Below are positions 1 to 6,399 of a stretch of DNA of 11,639 nucleotides, one piece after another; within the stretch, counting starts at the first letter, position 1, and every line of letters begins with the position of its first letter. Source of the stretch: Gammaproteobacteria bacterium (lineage in GTDB: Bacteria > Pseudomonadota > Gammaproteobacteria > UBA6429 > Thiohalophilaceae); the NCBI GenBank assembly GCA_030593785.1, contig JAUVGM010000033.1, forward strand, positions 1 through 11,639, read 5' to 3'. The notes below the pieces were generated by a model. That model was not told where the DNA came from. It saw only the letters and a list, made by a program, of their open reading frames with translations, and made no database searches. Made by a program: the position numbers and the translations under genes.

Positions 1-1
1 T

Positions 2-508
2 AAAACAGATAAAGTTGATGTGACCTGTGCCTTTAACTTTAGTTATTGTCTGTTTGAAAAACGTGATGAGTTAATCAATTATTTTAAAACTGCACGTGAA
101 AGTTTAAATGATGATGGTTTATTAGTTTTAGATTTATTCGGTGGAACCGAATGTGCGGATGTTTTGGAAGAAGAAACAGAACTTGAAGATCAAAATGCAA
201 CATACATTTGGGAACACGTTTCATTCAATCCAATAAACAACCATATGGAATGCGCAATTCATTTTGAATTTGATGATGGCTCACGTATGGATGAAGCGTT
301 TACTTATTGCTGGCGTTTGTGGGCAATCCCTGAAATTTTAGAATTACTTGAAGAAGCCGGTTACAGTAAAAGCCATGTTTTCTGGGAAGAATATGTTGAG
401 TCAGATGACGAAGATGATGATGAATTAGAAGGGACTGGTGAATACTACGAAACGACTGAAGTAGAGAATCAAGAGTCGTGGATGATTTACATTGTCGCTG
501 AAAAATAA
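2..508 (+). CDS. Class I SAM-dependent methyltransferase, C-terminal part (5' end outside window)
   Basis: The frame is already open at base 2, so this is the last 168 residues of a longer protein. A GTG at 20 could be called a start, but it would cut away the SAM-binding N-terminal half, so I treat the gene as truncated by the window edge. The visible part has the second half of a Rossmann methyltransferase: an NFSYCLF strand, a helix, then LNDDGLLVLDLFGG, the strand that follows the SAM site in small-molecule methyltransferases. The TYCWRLWAIPEILELLEEAGY stretch resembles the usual C-terminal helix and strand. Near the end lies a very acidic insert (ESDDEDDDELEGTGEYYE). The substrate is unknown. 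It is followed by a repeat-bearing gap, so it is probably the last gene of its unit. Confidence 0.8.
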   Translation, partial: KTDKVDVTCAFNFSYCLFEKRDELINYFKTARESLNDDGLLVLDLFGGTECADVLEEETELEDQNATYIWEHVSFNPINNHMECAIHFEFDDGSRMDEAFTYCWRLWAIPEILELLEEAGYSKSHVFWEEYVESDDEDDDELEGTGEYYETTEVENQESWMIYIVAEK

Positions 509-553
509 AACACCCCAATAGCGTAATGTCGTTCACTTAAGGTTTTCATTTTA

Positions 554-636
554 TTCCCCCTCCCTCAGGGAGGGGCTAGGGGGAGGGGGTAGTTATAAAT
601 CACCCCTCCCTAACCCTCCCCTTGGAGGGGAGGGAA
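554..636. repeat. GC-rich imperfect palindrome, about 83 bp (MITE/REP-like)
   Basis: The left arm (554-590) and the reverse complement of the right arm (602-636) match closely. Both read as blocks of C-rich then G-rich sequence (CCCCCTCCCTCAGGGAGGGG against CCCTCCCCTCCAAGGGGAGG). The arms are separated by an AT-rich centre around 591-601. Each arm is itself a small inverted repeat, so the transcript could fold into a double hairpin or a long stem. The composition is very unlike the surrounding AT-rich DNA. It resembles the dispersed short palindromes found between genes in many proteobacteria; copy number elsewhere cannot be judged from this window. Confidence 0.75.
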
Positions 637-730
637 CCATTTATTAGCTTAACTGATCGGCATTACCTAATAGCGTTTCTTTATATTGTTTTTAAAAATA
701 TGAAGGGCACAAAGTTTTTGATTTTCGTAG

Positions 731-786
731 GTCGGGCTCATAGTGCCCCTCTTACAATAAATAGAATTAGAGGGTATCAGCCCGAC
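731..786. repeat. REP-like stem-loop
   Basis: GTCGGGCT at 731-738 pairs exactly with AGCCCGAC at 779-786, and CCCTCT at 747-752 pairs with AGAGGG at 769-774. This gives an interrupted stem with an AT-rich loop. The GTAGGTCGGGCT beginning and CCCGACG end are typical of repetitive extragenic palindromes in proteobacterial genomes. The family assignment is an inference from pattern only. Confidence 0.6.
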
Positions 787-836
787 GCAGAGATAAAAAT
801 TACCACTCGAGGTAGAAATATACTCCGTATTCGATT

Positions 837-1025
837 ATGAAACTCATTTTATTCAGTCTTGTTTTAGTTTTGTTAACAGCCTGCAGCAATCAGGCTGTAT
901 ATAACATGATGCATGAACGTGAAAGACAAGAATGTTTAAAACAAGGTCGTAGCGATTGCCCTCGAACAGAGAGTTTTGATAAATATAAACATCAACGTGA
1001 TGAAATTTTGCAGCGTGAAAATTAA
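837..1025 (+). CDS. Small lipoprotein, 62 residues
   Basis: The N terminus is a short lipoprotein signal: MK, a hydrophobic run, and the lipobox LLTAC, with Cys16 as the predicted lipidated residue. The mature part is only about 47 residues, highly charged, with two further cysteines in the RQECLKQGRSDCPR segment and a predicted helix after them. The ribosome binding site is poor: a GAGG lies about 24 bases upstream, too far to be convincing. The stop codon is 1 base from the stop of the convergent amidotransferase gene. No function is recognised; short lipoproteins of this style are common in gammaproteobacteria and would sit in the periplasmic leaflet of a membrane. Confidence 0.7.
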   Translation: MKLILFSLVLVLLTACSNQAVYNMMHERERQECLKQGRSDCPRTESFDKYKHQRDEILQREN

Positions 1026-1026
1026 G

Positions 1027-1737
1027 TTAATTGCTGCTTAGCCCTTTAATCCATTCTCCATAAAAAATATCCGCACAGTTGTGCAGAACTTTAATCTTCT
1101 GCTCCAGATTCAATATTATTTCATCACCGTCTTGAACACAGGGATGTCCCTGCGCCAAATCACCCGTAAATAAGCGTACCCACTCTTCAACCATTTCAAT
1201 GGTCATCTCAAGATGAAACTGCATAGCCAGATTGTTATTGAGAATGAAAACCTGATTTTTTCGACATTGACTATGAAATAAAACGGTTGCTTCCTCTGGG
1301 ATAGAGAATGTATCTGCATGCCAATGAAAAGGAATAAAATCTTCCGGGAGTTCTTTTAACCAGTCAAACTTATTATTTTCAACAGTTTCTTTTACGGCAT
1401 GCCAACCAATTTCCATATTTGGATCGTGGGTGATTTCTCCGCCGAGTGCCGCACTCATAAGTTGAGCTCCAAGGCAAATTCCCATAACAGGAATATTTTT
1501 ATTTATCGCGTTGCGTATAAGTTTTTTTTCATCACTGACCCATTGCAGTGAATCGGTGACATTCATCGAGCCGCCCATAAAAACAAGACCTGATATGTTA
1601 TCTAAGTCTTGCGGTACGGTAATATCTTCATCAATGCAGATAACTTCGTAGGGCACATTATTGTTTTCCAGAAAGGTACCCAAGTAACCCGGTCCTTCGC
1701 AGGCCACATGGCGAAATATACGAACAGGTTTCGTCAT
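1027..1737 (-). CDS. Class I glutamine amidotransferase (GMP synthase-like GATase1 domain)
   Basis: This is a stand-alone type 1 glutamine amidotransferase of 236 residues. The nucleophile elbow is GICLGAQL with Cys88, and the partner residues are in QFHLEMT (His175 and Glu177), so the glutaminase triad is complete. GLVFMGGSMNV near residue 50 is the usual oxyanion-side glycine motif. There is no synthase or ligase domain, so it either hydrolyses a gamma-glutamyl compound or works with a separate partner; the substrate is unknown. Its ATG lies 2 bases after the stop of the MBL-fold gene and has no Shine-Dalgarno sequence, which suggests that ribosomes re-initiate after finishing the upstream gene. 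It is class I, so it is not EgtC, which is a class II (N-terminal cysteine) amidohydrolase. Confidence 0.9.
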   Translation of the reverse strand: MTKPVRIFRHVACEGPGYLGTFLENNNVPYEVICIDEDITVPQDLDNISGLVFMGGSMNVTDSLQWVSDEKKLIRNAINKNIPVMGICLGAQLMSAALGGEITHDPNMEIGWHAVKETVENNKFDWLKELPEDFIPFHWHADTFSIPEEATVLFHSQCRKNQVFILNNNLAMQFHLEMTIEMVEEWVRLFTGDLAQGHPCVQDGDEIILNLEQKIKVLHNCADIFYGEWIKGLSSN

Positions 1738-1739
1738 TG

Positions 1740-2453
1740 TTATTTTGGTTTTACTTCAGCATGGTAGGGGGATTCACGTGTTTTATCGTGTGTATGCATT
1801 CGATACTCAACAAAATCATCAGCCTTATCAAAAAACATAAAAGGATTGCCTTCTATTTGTTCTTGCATGGTTGCTGTGGTTTTATCGGCGTAATTATGTC
1901 CGGGTAAAATAATAGTTTCACCAGGCATTTGTCCGAGTTTATTCAGCGTGTCATACATAACGTTGGGGTCACCACCTTGTAAGTCACAGCGGCCACAACC
2001 AAATACAAACATGGTATCGCCAGCAATAAGATTGTCATCAATGTGGTAACACGCTGAACCGGGAGTATGTCCGGGGGTATGTAATATTTTAATTTCAGTT
2101 TCATTGGATCCGCCGATCTTAATGCTATCACCTCCATGATGAAGTGAAGGATGAGCGAGAGTCTCGCCCCAAAATTTTGCTTCATCTTTTAATAAATGTA
2201 ACTGTGCGTCATGATCTTTCAAAATACCTTCAACACCATTGATATGATCAAAGTGACTATGAGTCAGTAAAATATCAGTAATAGTGACCCCTTTGTCTTT
2301 TGCTAATTTTAATATTTCAGGCACTTCCCAGGCAGGATCAACGACAGCAGCTTGATGAGTTTTTTTATCACTGATGAGGTAAACAAAATTTTCCATCGGA
2401 CCAAGTTCAAGCGCATCAATGCTGTAACGATCATTATCAATAATCAGCGTCAT
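1740..2453 (-). CDS. MBL-fold metallo-hydrolase, glyoxalase II-like
   Basis: This 237-residue metallo-beta-lactamase-fold enzyme has a full binuclear metal site: THSHFDH (His65, His67, Asp69, His70), His129 in HTPGHTPGS, Asp146 in AGDTMF, and His186 in LPGHNY. The FGCGRCDL segment after the bridging aspartate is typical of the glyoxalase II / persulfide dioxygenase branch (GloB and ETHE1 relatives). The likely substrate is a glutathione thioester or another thiol conjugate, but the exact reaction cannot be fixed from sequence. It should be cytoplasmic, as no signal peptide is seen. The start is well supported: AGGAA precedes the ATG at a proper distance on the minus strand. It heads a two-gene unit with the amidotransferase. 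Confidence 0.9.
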   Translation of the reverse strand: MTLIIDNDRYSIDALELGPMENFVYLISDKKTHQAAVVDPAWEVPEILKLAKDKGVTITDILLTHSHFDHINGVEGILKDHDAQLHLLKDEAKFWGETLAHPSLHHGGDSIKIGGSNETEIKILHTPGHTPGSACYHIDDNLIAGDTMFVFGCGRCDLQGGDPNVMYDTLNKLGQMPGETIILPGHNYADKTTATMQEQIEGNPFMFFDKADDFVEYRMHTHDKTRESPYHAEVKPK

Positions 2454-2576
2454 TTTAAGTTCCTGTTAGTTTCTTTCGATATTAAAGTACTTGGTCTTAT
2501 AGTAGCGTGTTGTGGCTAGACTGGGGTAAATAATCATAAATCTGTAACGTTGAGTATTAAGTCTTTAGGAATAGGG

Positions 2577-2582
2577 TACAAT
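2577..2582 (+). promoter_or_regulatory. Possible -10 box for tpm
   Basis: TACAAT lies about 46 bases before the preferred GTG start of tpm and is followed by a GC-rich stretch. No good -35 hexamer sits at 16-18 bases upstream, so this is a tentative call. It falls in the part that a longer TTG start would translate, which supports the shorter gene. Confidence 0.3.
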
Positions 2583-2614
2583 TTGCGGCCGTATTTAGAA
2601 TATATGCTGGTATT

Positions 2615-2620
2615 AGAGGA
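2615..2620 (+). promoter_or_regulatory. Ribosome binding site that fixes the tpm start
   Basis: AGAGGA is spaced 7 bases from the GTG at 2628. The TTG at 2550 has no comparable site. With GTG 2628 the protein begins V/M-EADFWHNRW, the normal N terminus of bacterial thiopurine methyltransferases. Confidence 0.7.
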
Positions 2621-2627
2621 TTGGGTA

Positions 2628-3284
2628 GTGGAAGCAGATTTTTGGCATAACCGTTGGGAAAATAACCTGACGGGATTTCATCTGGATGATGTTAATCCGC
2701 ATTTGAGAGACAACTGGGCTTCCCTGAACCTGAAAGCGGGAGCACGCGTTTTTGTTCCGCTATGTGGTAAAAGTCTAGATTTGATCTGGTTAGTCGATCA
2801 AGGCTATGAAGTTGTTGCCATAGAGATAAGTCCGCTGGCCGTTGCCGCTTTTTTTGATGAAAATAATTTAACCCCTGAAAGACACGAAATAGAGAGCTTG
2901 GAATATTTACAGTCCGGGAAAATCACTTTGTTCTGTGCTGATTTTTTTGCTCTTACAGCCGAAATATTAGGGCAGGTTGATGCCGTTTATGACCGGGCCT
3001 CACTCATCGCTTTGCCGCTGGCGATGCGACAGGAATATGCCGCTAAATTAACCGAAATCTGTCAATCTGCGCCAAAATTACTGGTGACGCTGGAATATGA
3101 GCAATCAAAAATGGATGGTCCCCCTTTTTCTGTGTCTGAAGACGAGGTTAAAGCCTTGTATGAGGCCAATTACCAGGTAAAACAGCTAACGGCACAAGAT
3201 GTGCTTGGTGATAATGAGAAATTTCGGGCAAAAGGGCTGGATTACATGAATGAATGCATCTACAAATTGGATGCCATAGGCTGA
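2628..3284 (+). CDS. tpm: Thiopurine S-methyltransferase (TPMT)
   Basis: Starting at GTG 2628, the product is 218 residues, matching the usual 217-218 of bacterial TPMT. Hallmarks are DFWHNRW (residues 4-10) followed by GFH (16-18) and NPHL, the PLCGKSLDLIWL segment at 44-55 that forms the SAM site, and VYDRASLIALP at 120-130. The enzyme transfers methyl from SAM to sulfur of aromatic thiols; bacterial relatives have also been linked to methylation of selenium and tellurium compounds, which may be the natural role. It is cytoplasmic. It is divergent from the MBL-fold gene, with the shared 174-base interval holding the promoters. A longer reading from TTG 2550 adds 26 residues unlike the family and is not favoured. 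Confidence 0.93.
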   Translation: MEADFWHNRWENNLTGFHLDDVNPHLRDNWASLNLKAGARVFVPLCGKSLDLIWLVDQGYEVVAIEISPLAVAAFFDENNLTPERHEIESLEYLQSGKITLFCADFFALTAEILGQVDAVYDRASLIALPLAMRQEYAAKLTEICQSAPKLLVTLEYEQSKMDGPPFSVSEDEVKALYEANYQVKQLTAQDVLGDNEKFRAKGLDYMNECIYKLDAIG

Positions 3285-3347
3285 TATTCTTACAATAAAA
3301 GTGATCAATTTCTTAAGAAATGTGAACCAGTACCGATATAAAGGGTT

Positions 3348-3992
3348 ATGAGAGAAAAATTGAACAAAATTTCACCAAATAAGCCAGTTTTAGCCCTATT
3401 GATGGCGGGATTGCTGTTTGCGGGAATTTCATCTTCTGCGCAGGCTCGGGTTTTCCTTTATCAAATGCCGGATGGCAGCCGTTTGATTAGTGATCACCCA
3501 CTTATTAATACCAAAGCTAAGCTGGTTCGCCGAGGTAAAACGCTCGATAACATTGGTCACTATGCTGCGCGCCGTACCTTGCGTGCAAAACGACGTATGC
3601 GCCTATGGTCATATTTTATTTTTCATGAATCACAAAAACACGGAATTGATGACTCTCTGGTTAAGGCGGTGATTTATACTGAATCCTATTTCAACCCAAA
3701 TGCGACATCCCATAAAGGTGCATCTGGATTAATGCAATTGATGCCCGCAACTGCGGAAAAGTATGGGGTTAGTGATCTGTATAATCCTCACCAAAATATA
3801 ACTGCAGGTATAAAACACCTACGTTATTTGATGACTCTCTTTCCTGATAATCTCAAACATGTCATTGCTGCGTATAACGCCGGTGAAAATGCGGTTAATA
3901 AATATAATGGTATCCCACCTTATCGTGAGACTCAGGGTTACGTTAAAAAAGTGATGAAGCATTTTAAACGTTTCCAGTTAGCTTCACGATAA
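3348..3992 (+). CDS. Exported lytic transglycosylase (SLT domain)
   Basis: This 214-residue protein has a signal peptide: a charged n-region, a hydrophobic run around residues 13-28, and a likely cut after AQA near residue 33. Next comes VFLYQMPDGSRLISDHPL, resembling a short DUF4124-like beta module. The catalytic domain of the Slt70 / MltC-like fold occupies about residues 85-205: catalytic Glu112 in YTESYFNP, then GLMQLMPATA (127-136), the NPHQNITAGIKHLRYL segment, and AYNAG (175-179). It cleaves peptidoglycan glycan strands between MurNAc and GlcNAc with formation of 1,6-anhydroMurNAc, in the periplasm. It has no lipobox, so it should be soluble. AAGGG lies very close (2 bases) to the ATG. 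It is 63 bases behind tpm and could have its own promoter. Confidence 0.93.
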   Translation: MREKLNKISPNKPVLALLMAGLLFAGISSSAQARVFLYQMPDGSRLISDHPLINTKAKLVRRGKTLDNIGHYAARRTLRAKRRMRLWSYFIFHESQKHGIDDSLVKAVIYTESYFNPNATSHKGASGLMQLMPATAEKYGVSDLYNPHQNITAGIKHLRYLMTLFPDNLKHVIAAYNAGENAVNKYNGIPPYRETQGYVKKVMKHFKRFQLASR

Positions 3993-4046
3993 AAAAGCAA
4001 TTTCTTTCTCCCCCTGAGAATTTAAATATCAAAGTATTTTAAAAAT

Positions 4047-4066
4047 GTAAGGACACTCCTCCTTAC
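4047..4066. other. Small perfect hairpin upstream of the egt cassette
   Basis: GTAAGGA (4047-4053) and TCCTTAC (4060-4066) form a 7-bp stem with a 6-base loop. On the plus strand no T-run follows. On the minus strand it is followed by ATTTTT, the layout of a weak intrinsic terminator, but no minus-strand gene ends here. It could instead be a leader structure or operator of the downstream cassette. Confidence 0.35.
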
Positions 4067-4167
4067 TTCCTCTATATTAATTAAACGATAAGATTGCTTT
4101 CGCTTAAGTCGTCATATCTTTAATAAAAACACATATAAAAAATAATGAATTGAATAACGGTGTATGA

Positions 4168-4992
4168 ATGCAAAGCTCATATCAACTTGTTCGTGTATTT
4201 AATAAGTCAAAGGTAGCAGAGGGAAATCAGGCTGCCGTCTTTTTGTCTGTTAATCCAATTACTTTACTGCAAAATGAACTTATTAGTATTAGTGCAGACA
4301 TATATAAAGATGAAGGCATTGCCACGACTTGTTTTACTTCTGAGCTAGAAGCAGGGCAATATGAAGTGCGGTGCTTTAATAATAAATCAGAAATACAATG
4401 TTGCGGTCATGGAATGATAGCCGCAGCAATAAATATTTTTATTGAAAATAAATTATCGAAAATTGTAATTAATAAAAACATTTACGCATCACGTAATATT
4501 GATGAGGCGGGACATGATGTTGTTATATTGGGTTTGCCTCGATTAGCGGCAAGGTTGCAGATCGTACCTGACTGGGTAAAAGAAGTAATAACCTTTGAAA
4601 ATGAAAAACTAACACCCAACAAATCGGCTGTATCGGAATGCGATGATGGCTATTTATTATTAGAATTTGTACCCGCATTACCACTTAAAACGTTTCGTAC
4701 TATGCAATTAAATTTTAATAAAGTTTGTAAAAATACAAAACGTGCTGTTGTTATTATTCAGTTTGATGAGGAGAAAGAATCTTTAGCTATGCGTTATTTT
4801 GCTCCACAGTATGGAGTAGAAGAAGATGTTGCAACAGGCTCAGTCATGCGTTTTGTTGCGGACTACATAGAAAAAGAATATCAGTGTGTGCAGTTTGAGG
4901 TTACTCAACATTCTTCACTTGGTGGATATATGAAAGTTAACTGTAGAGAAGAAAATATTTTTATTGCAGCGAATGCAAGCATGGAGTCTTAG
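4168..4992 (+). CDS. PhzF-family (phenazine biosynthesis-like) isomerase/epimerase homologue
   Basis: The 274 residues span both halves of the PhzF / diaminopimelate-epimerase fold. Landmarks are VRVFNKSKVAEGNQAAVF (residues 8-25, the family start with its GN-AAV motif), CCGHGMIAAA (78-87, family CGHATLA), and MRYFAPQYGVEEDVATGS (208-225, family FAP..G..ED..TGSA). Family members catalyse proton shifts without a cofactor. The usual SETAF motif reads TTCF at 53-56, so the canonical catalytic Glu appears to be Thr53; Glu49 could substitute only with a shifted alignment. The gene opens the egt cassette and its stop overlaps the GTG that precedes the egtB ATG. A role in thiol-histidine metabolism is inferred from position only. 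The start has a weak ribosome binding site. Composition is clearly AT-rich. Confidence 0.87.
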   Translation: MQSSYQLVRVFNKSKVAEGNQAAVFLSVNPITLLQNELISISADIYKDEGIATTCFTSELEAGQYEVRCFNNKSEIQCCGHGMIAAAINIFIENKLSKIVINKNIYASRNIDEAGHDVVILGLPRLAARLQIVPDWVKEVITFENEKLTPNKSAVSECDDGYLLLEFVPALPLKTFRTMQLNFNKVCKNTKRAVVIIQFDEEKESLAMRYFAPQYGVEEDVATGSVMRFVADYIEKEYQCVQFEVTQHSSLGGYMKVNCREENIFIAANASMES

Positions 4993-4994
4993 TG

Positions 4995-6338
4995 ATGGAT
5001 AATCTTGAACATGATGAAACCATTCGTTTGAGTATTGATGCGATTATAGAAAAGTTTCGACAGGTAAGAAAAACAAGTGAGTTGCAATGCGAACCACTAC
5101 TGATAGAAGATTATGGTCTGCAGGCGATGCCTGAAACAAGCCCTGCAAAATGGCATTTAGCACACACTACCTGGTTTTTCGAAACGTTTTTATTAAAGCC
5201 TCACTTAAAAAACTATAAACCTTTAAACCCACAATACGAGTATATATTTAATTCTTACTACAATGGAATAGGTGCGCAATACCCAAGACCGAAGCGTGGT
5301 TTATTATCTCGTCCAAGTATTGAAGAAGTATATGCATACCGACATTATGTTGATGATGCAATGCTCGATTTATTATCAGCTCATAAACTTTGTACTGATG
5401 AGATTATCAATAACGTCATCTTAGGATGCCATCACGAACAGCAACATCAGGAATTGTTTTTTACGGATTTAAAATATTCATGGTTCCAAAATCCGTTGTA
5501 TCCAGTATATAAAGAGCAGTCACAAAATACGGGAAACAAATTAATGCAGGCTGTACCATCTAAATTTAAAGACACTCGGAAATTTAATAAAAAATGGATA
5601 GAAATCAATCCAGATCTATATGAAATAGGATTTAATAATAATTCATCTTCATTGTTAGAAGGGTTTTGTTTTGATAATGAGTTGCCCAAACATAAACATT
5701 ATTTACATGAAGCGTCATTATCGCAACATTTGGTAACTAATGGTGAATACCTTATGTTTATGGAAGATGATGGTTATAAGCGTAGCGAGTTTTGGTTATC
5801 AGATGGTTGGGCCTTACTTCAAAGCAAACCTGGGAAACAGGCTCCACTATATTGGGTAGAGCAAGATGAACAATGGTTTGAATATAGTCTGCAAGGATTG
5901 CAGATATTAAATTTAGAACAACCTGTATGCCATATTTCTGCTTATGAGGCAGATGCATATGCTCGCTGGAAAGATTGCAGGTTGCCGACAGAATTTGAGT
6001 GGGAAGTATTTGCAAATCAAACTTTAAATACAAAAGAAAATAAAGAGTCTGGACAGTTTCTTGAAAGTGAAATATTTCACCCCGCTGTTGAGCTGGAAAA
6101 TAATCCAGCAGCAGTAGGAACATTATGGCAGTGGACCAGCAGTGCATATTCACCGTACCCGGGATATAAGGCAGCAACGGGAGCGATTGGTGAATATAAC
6201 GGTAAATTTATGTGCAATCAGTTGGTATTAAGAGGCGGGAGTTGTGTGACGAGCAAAAGTCATTATCGACACTCATACCGCAATTTCTTTTATCCGCCGG
6301 ATCAATGGCAATTTAGCGGATTGCGATTAGCGAAGTAG
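4995..6338 (+). CDS. egtB: EgtB: hercynine sulfoxide synthase (ergothioneine biosynthesis)
   Basis: This is a non-haem iron enzyme that uses O2 to join a thiol donor (gamma-glutamylcysteine or cysteine) to hercynine. From ATG 4995 it has 447 residues, the normal length. The N-terminal DinB-like domain carries the three-histidine iron site: His57 in HLAHTTWFFE, and His147 and His151 in CHHEQQHQE. The C-terminal formylglycine-generating-enzyme-like domain includes RLPTEFEWE (329-337), LWQWTSSAY (377-385), LRGGSCVTS (412-420) and a GLRLAK end. A tandem tyrosine (NSYYNGIG, Tyr88-Tyr89) lies between these parts. GGAG at 4983-4986 is 8 bases from ATG 4995; GTG 4992 is the alternative. There is no C-terminal methyltransferase domain, so it is not OvoA. 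It is tightly coupled to the PhzF gene. Confidence 0.95.
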   Translation: MDNLEHDETIRLSIDAIIEKFRQVRKTSELQCEPLLIEDYGLQAMPETSPAKWHLAHTTWFFETFLLKPHLKNYKPLNPQYEYIFNSYYNGIGAQYPRPKRGLLSRPSIEEVYAYRHYVDDAMLDLLSAHKLCTDEIINNVILGCHHEQQHQELFFTDLKYSWFQNPLYPVYKEQSQNTGNKLMQAVPSKFKDTRKFNKKWIEINPDLYEIGFNNNSSSLLEGFCFDNELPKHKHYLHEASLSQHLVTNGEYLMFMEDDGYKRSEFWLSDGWALLQSKPGKQAPLYWVEQDEQWFEYSLQGLQILNLEQPVCHISAYEADAYARWKDCRLPTEFEWEVFANQTLNTKENKESGQFLESEIFHPAVELENNPAAVGTLWQWTSSAYSPYPGYKAATGAIGEYNGKFMCNQLVLRGGSCVTSKSHYRHSYRNFFYPPDQWQFSGLRLAK

Positions 6339-6387
6339 ATGGTGATATTGAGTCATTTTTTATTTAGAAAATAATGTAAAAAACTTG

Positions 6388-6392
6388 AAGGA
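6388..6392 (+). promoter_or_regulatory. Ribosome binding site that fixes the egtD start
   Basis: AAGGA stands 7 bases from ATG 6400. It overlaps the TTG at 6385, which would otherwise extend the protein by five residues. Confidence 0.7.
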
Positions 6393-6399
6393 ACAACTT

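Larger units (their letters stand above)
509..836. other. Gene-poor gap with two palindromic repeats
   Basis: This 328-base stretch separates the methyltransferase from the small lipoprotein gene. It holds the GC-rich palindrome at 554-636 and the stem-loop at 731-786. A plus-strand frame from 622 to 840 is open, but it starts inside the first palindrome, runs through the second, has no ribosome binding site and encodes nothing recognisable. I see no gene here. Confidence 0.7.

Noticed and set aside
622..840. Plus-strand open frame of 72 codons
   Set aside because: It starts inside the GC-rich palindrome, crosses the second repeat, has no ribosome binding site and shows no family pattern.
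1027..1737. Amidotransferase as EgtC of the ergothioneine pathway
   Set aside because: EgtC is a class II enzyme with an N-terminal cysteine; this protein has the class I Cys-His-Glu triad and lies outside the egt cassette.
2550..2627. Longer tpm start at TTG 2550
   Set aside because: The added 26 residues do not fit the family, no ribosome site precedes TTG, and GTG 2628 has an ideal one.
3309..3320. TTTCTTAAGAAA palindrome between tpm and the transglycosylase gene
   Set aside because: It is short and AT-rich with no loop or T-run; it could arise by chance and is not a credible terminator.
5758..6177. Minus-strand open frame of 139 codons inside egtB
   Set aside because: It lies opposite conserved EgtB C-terminal motifs and has no recognisable product.
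4995..6338. OvoA (ovothiol synthase) instead of EgtB
   Set aside because: There is no C-terminal methyltransferase domain, and a separate EgtD follows.
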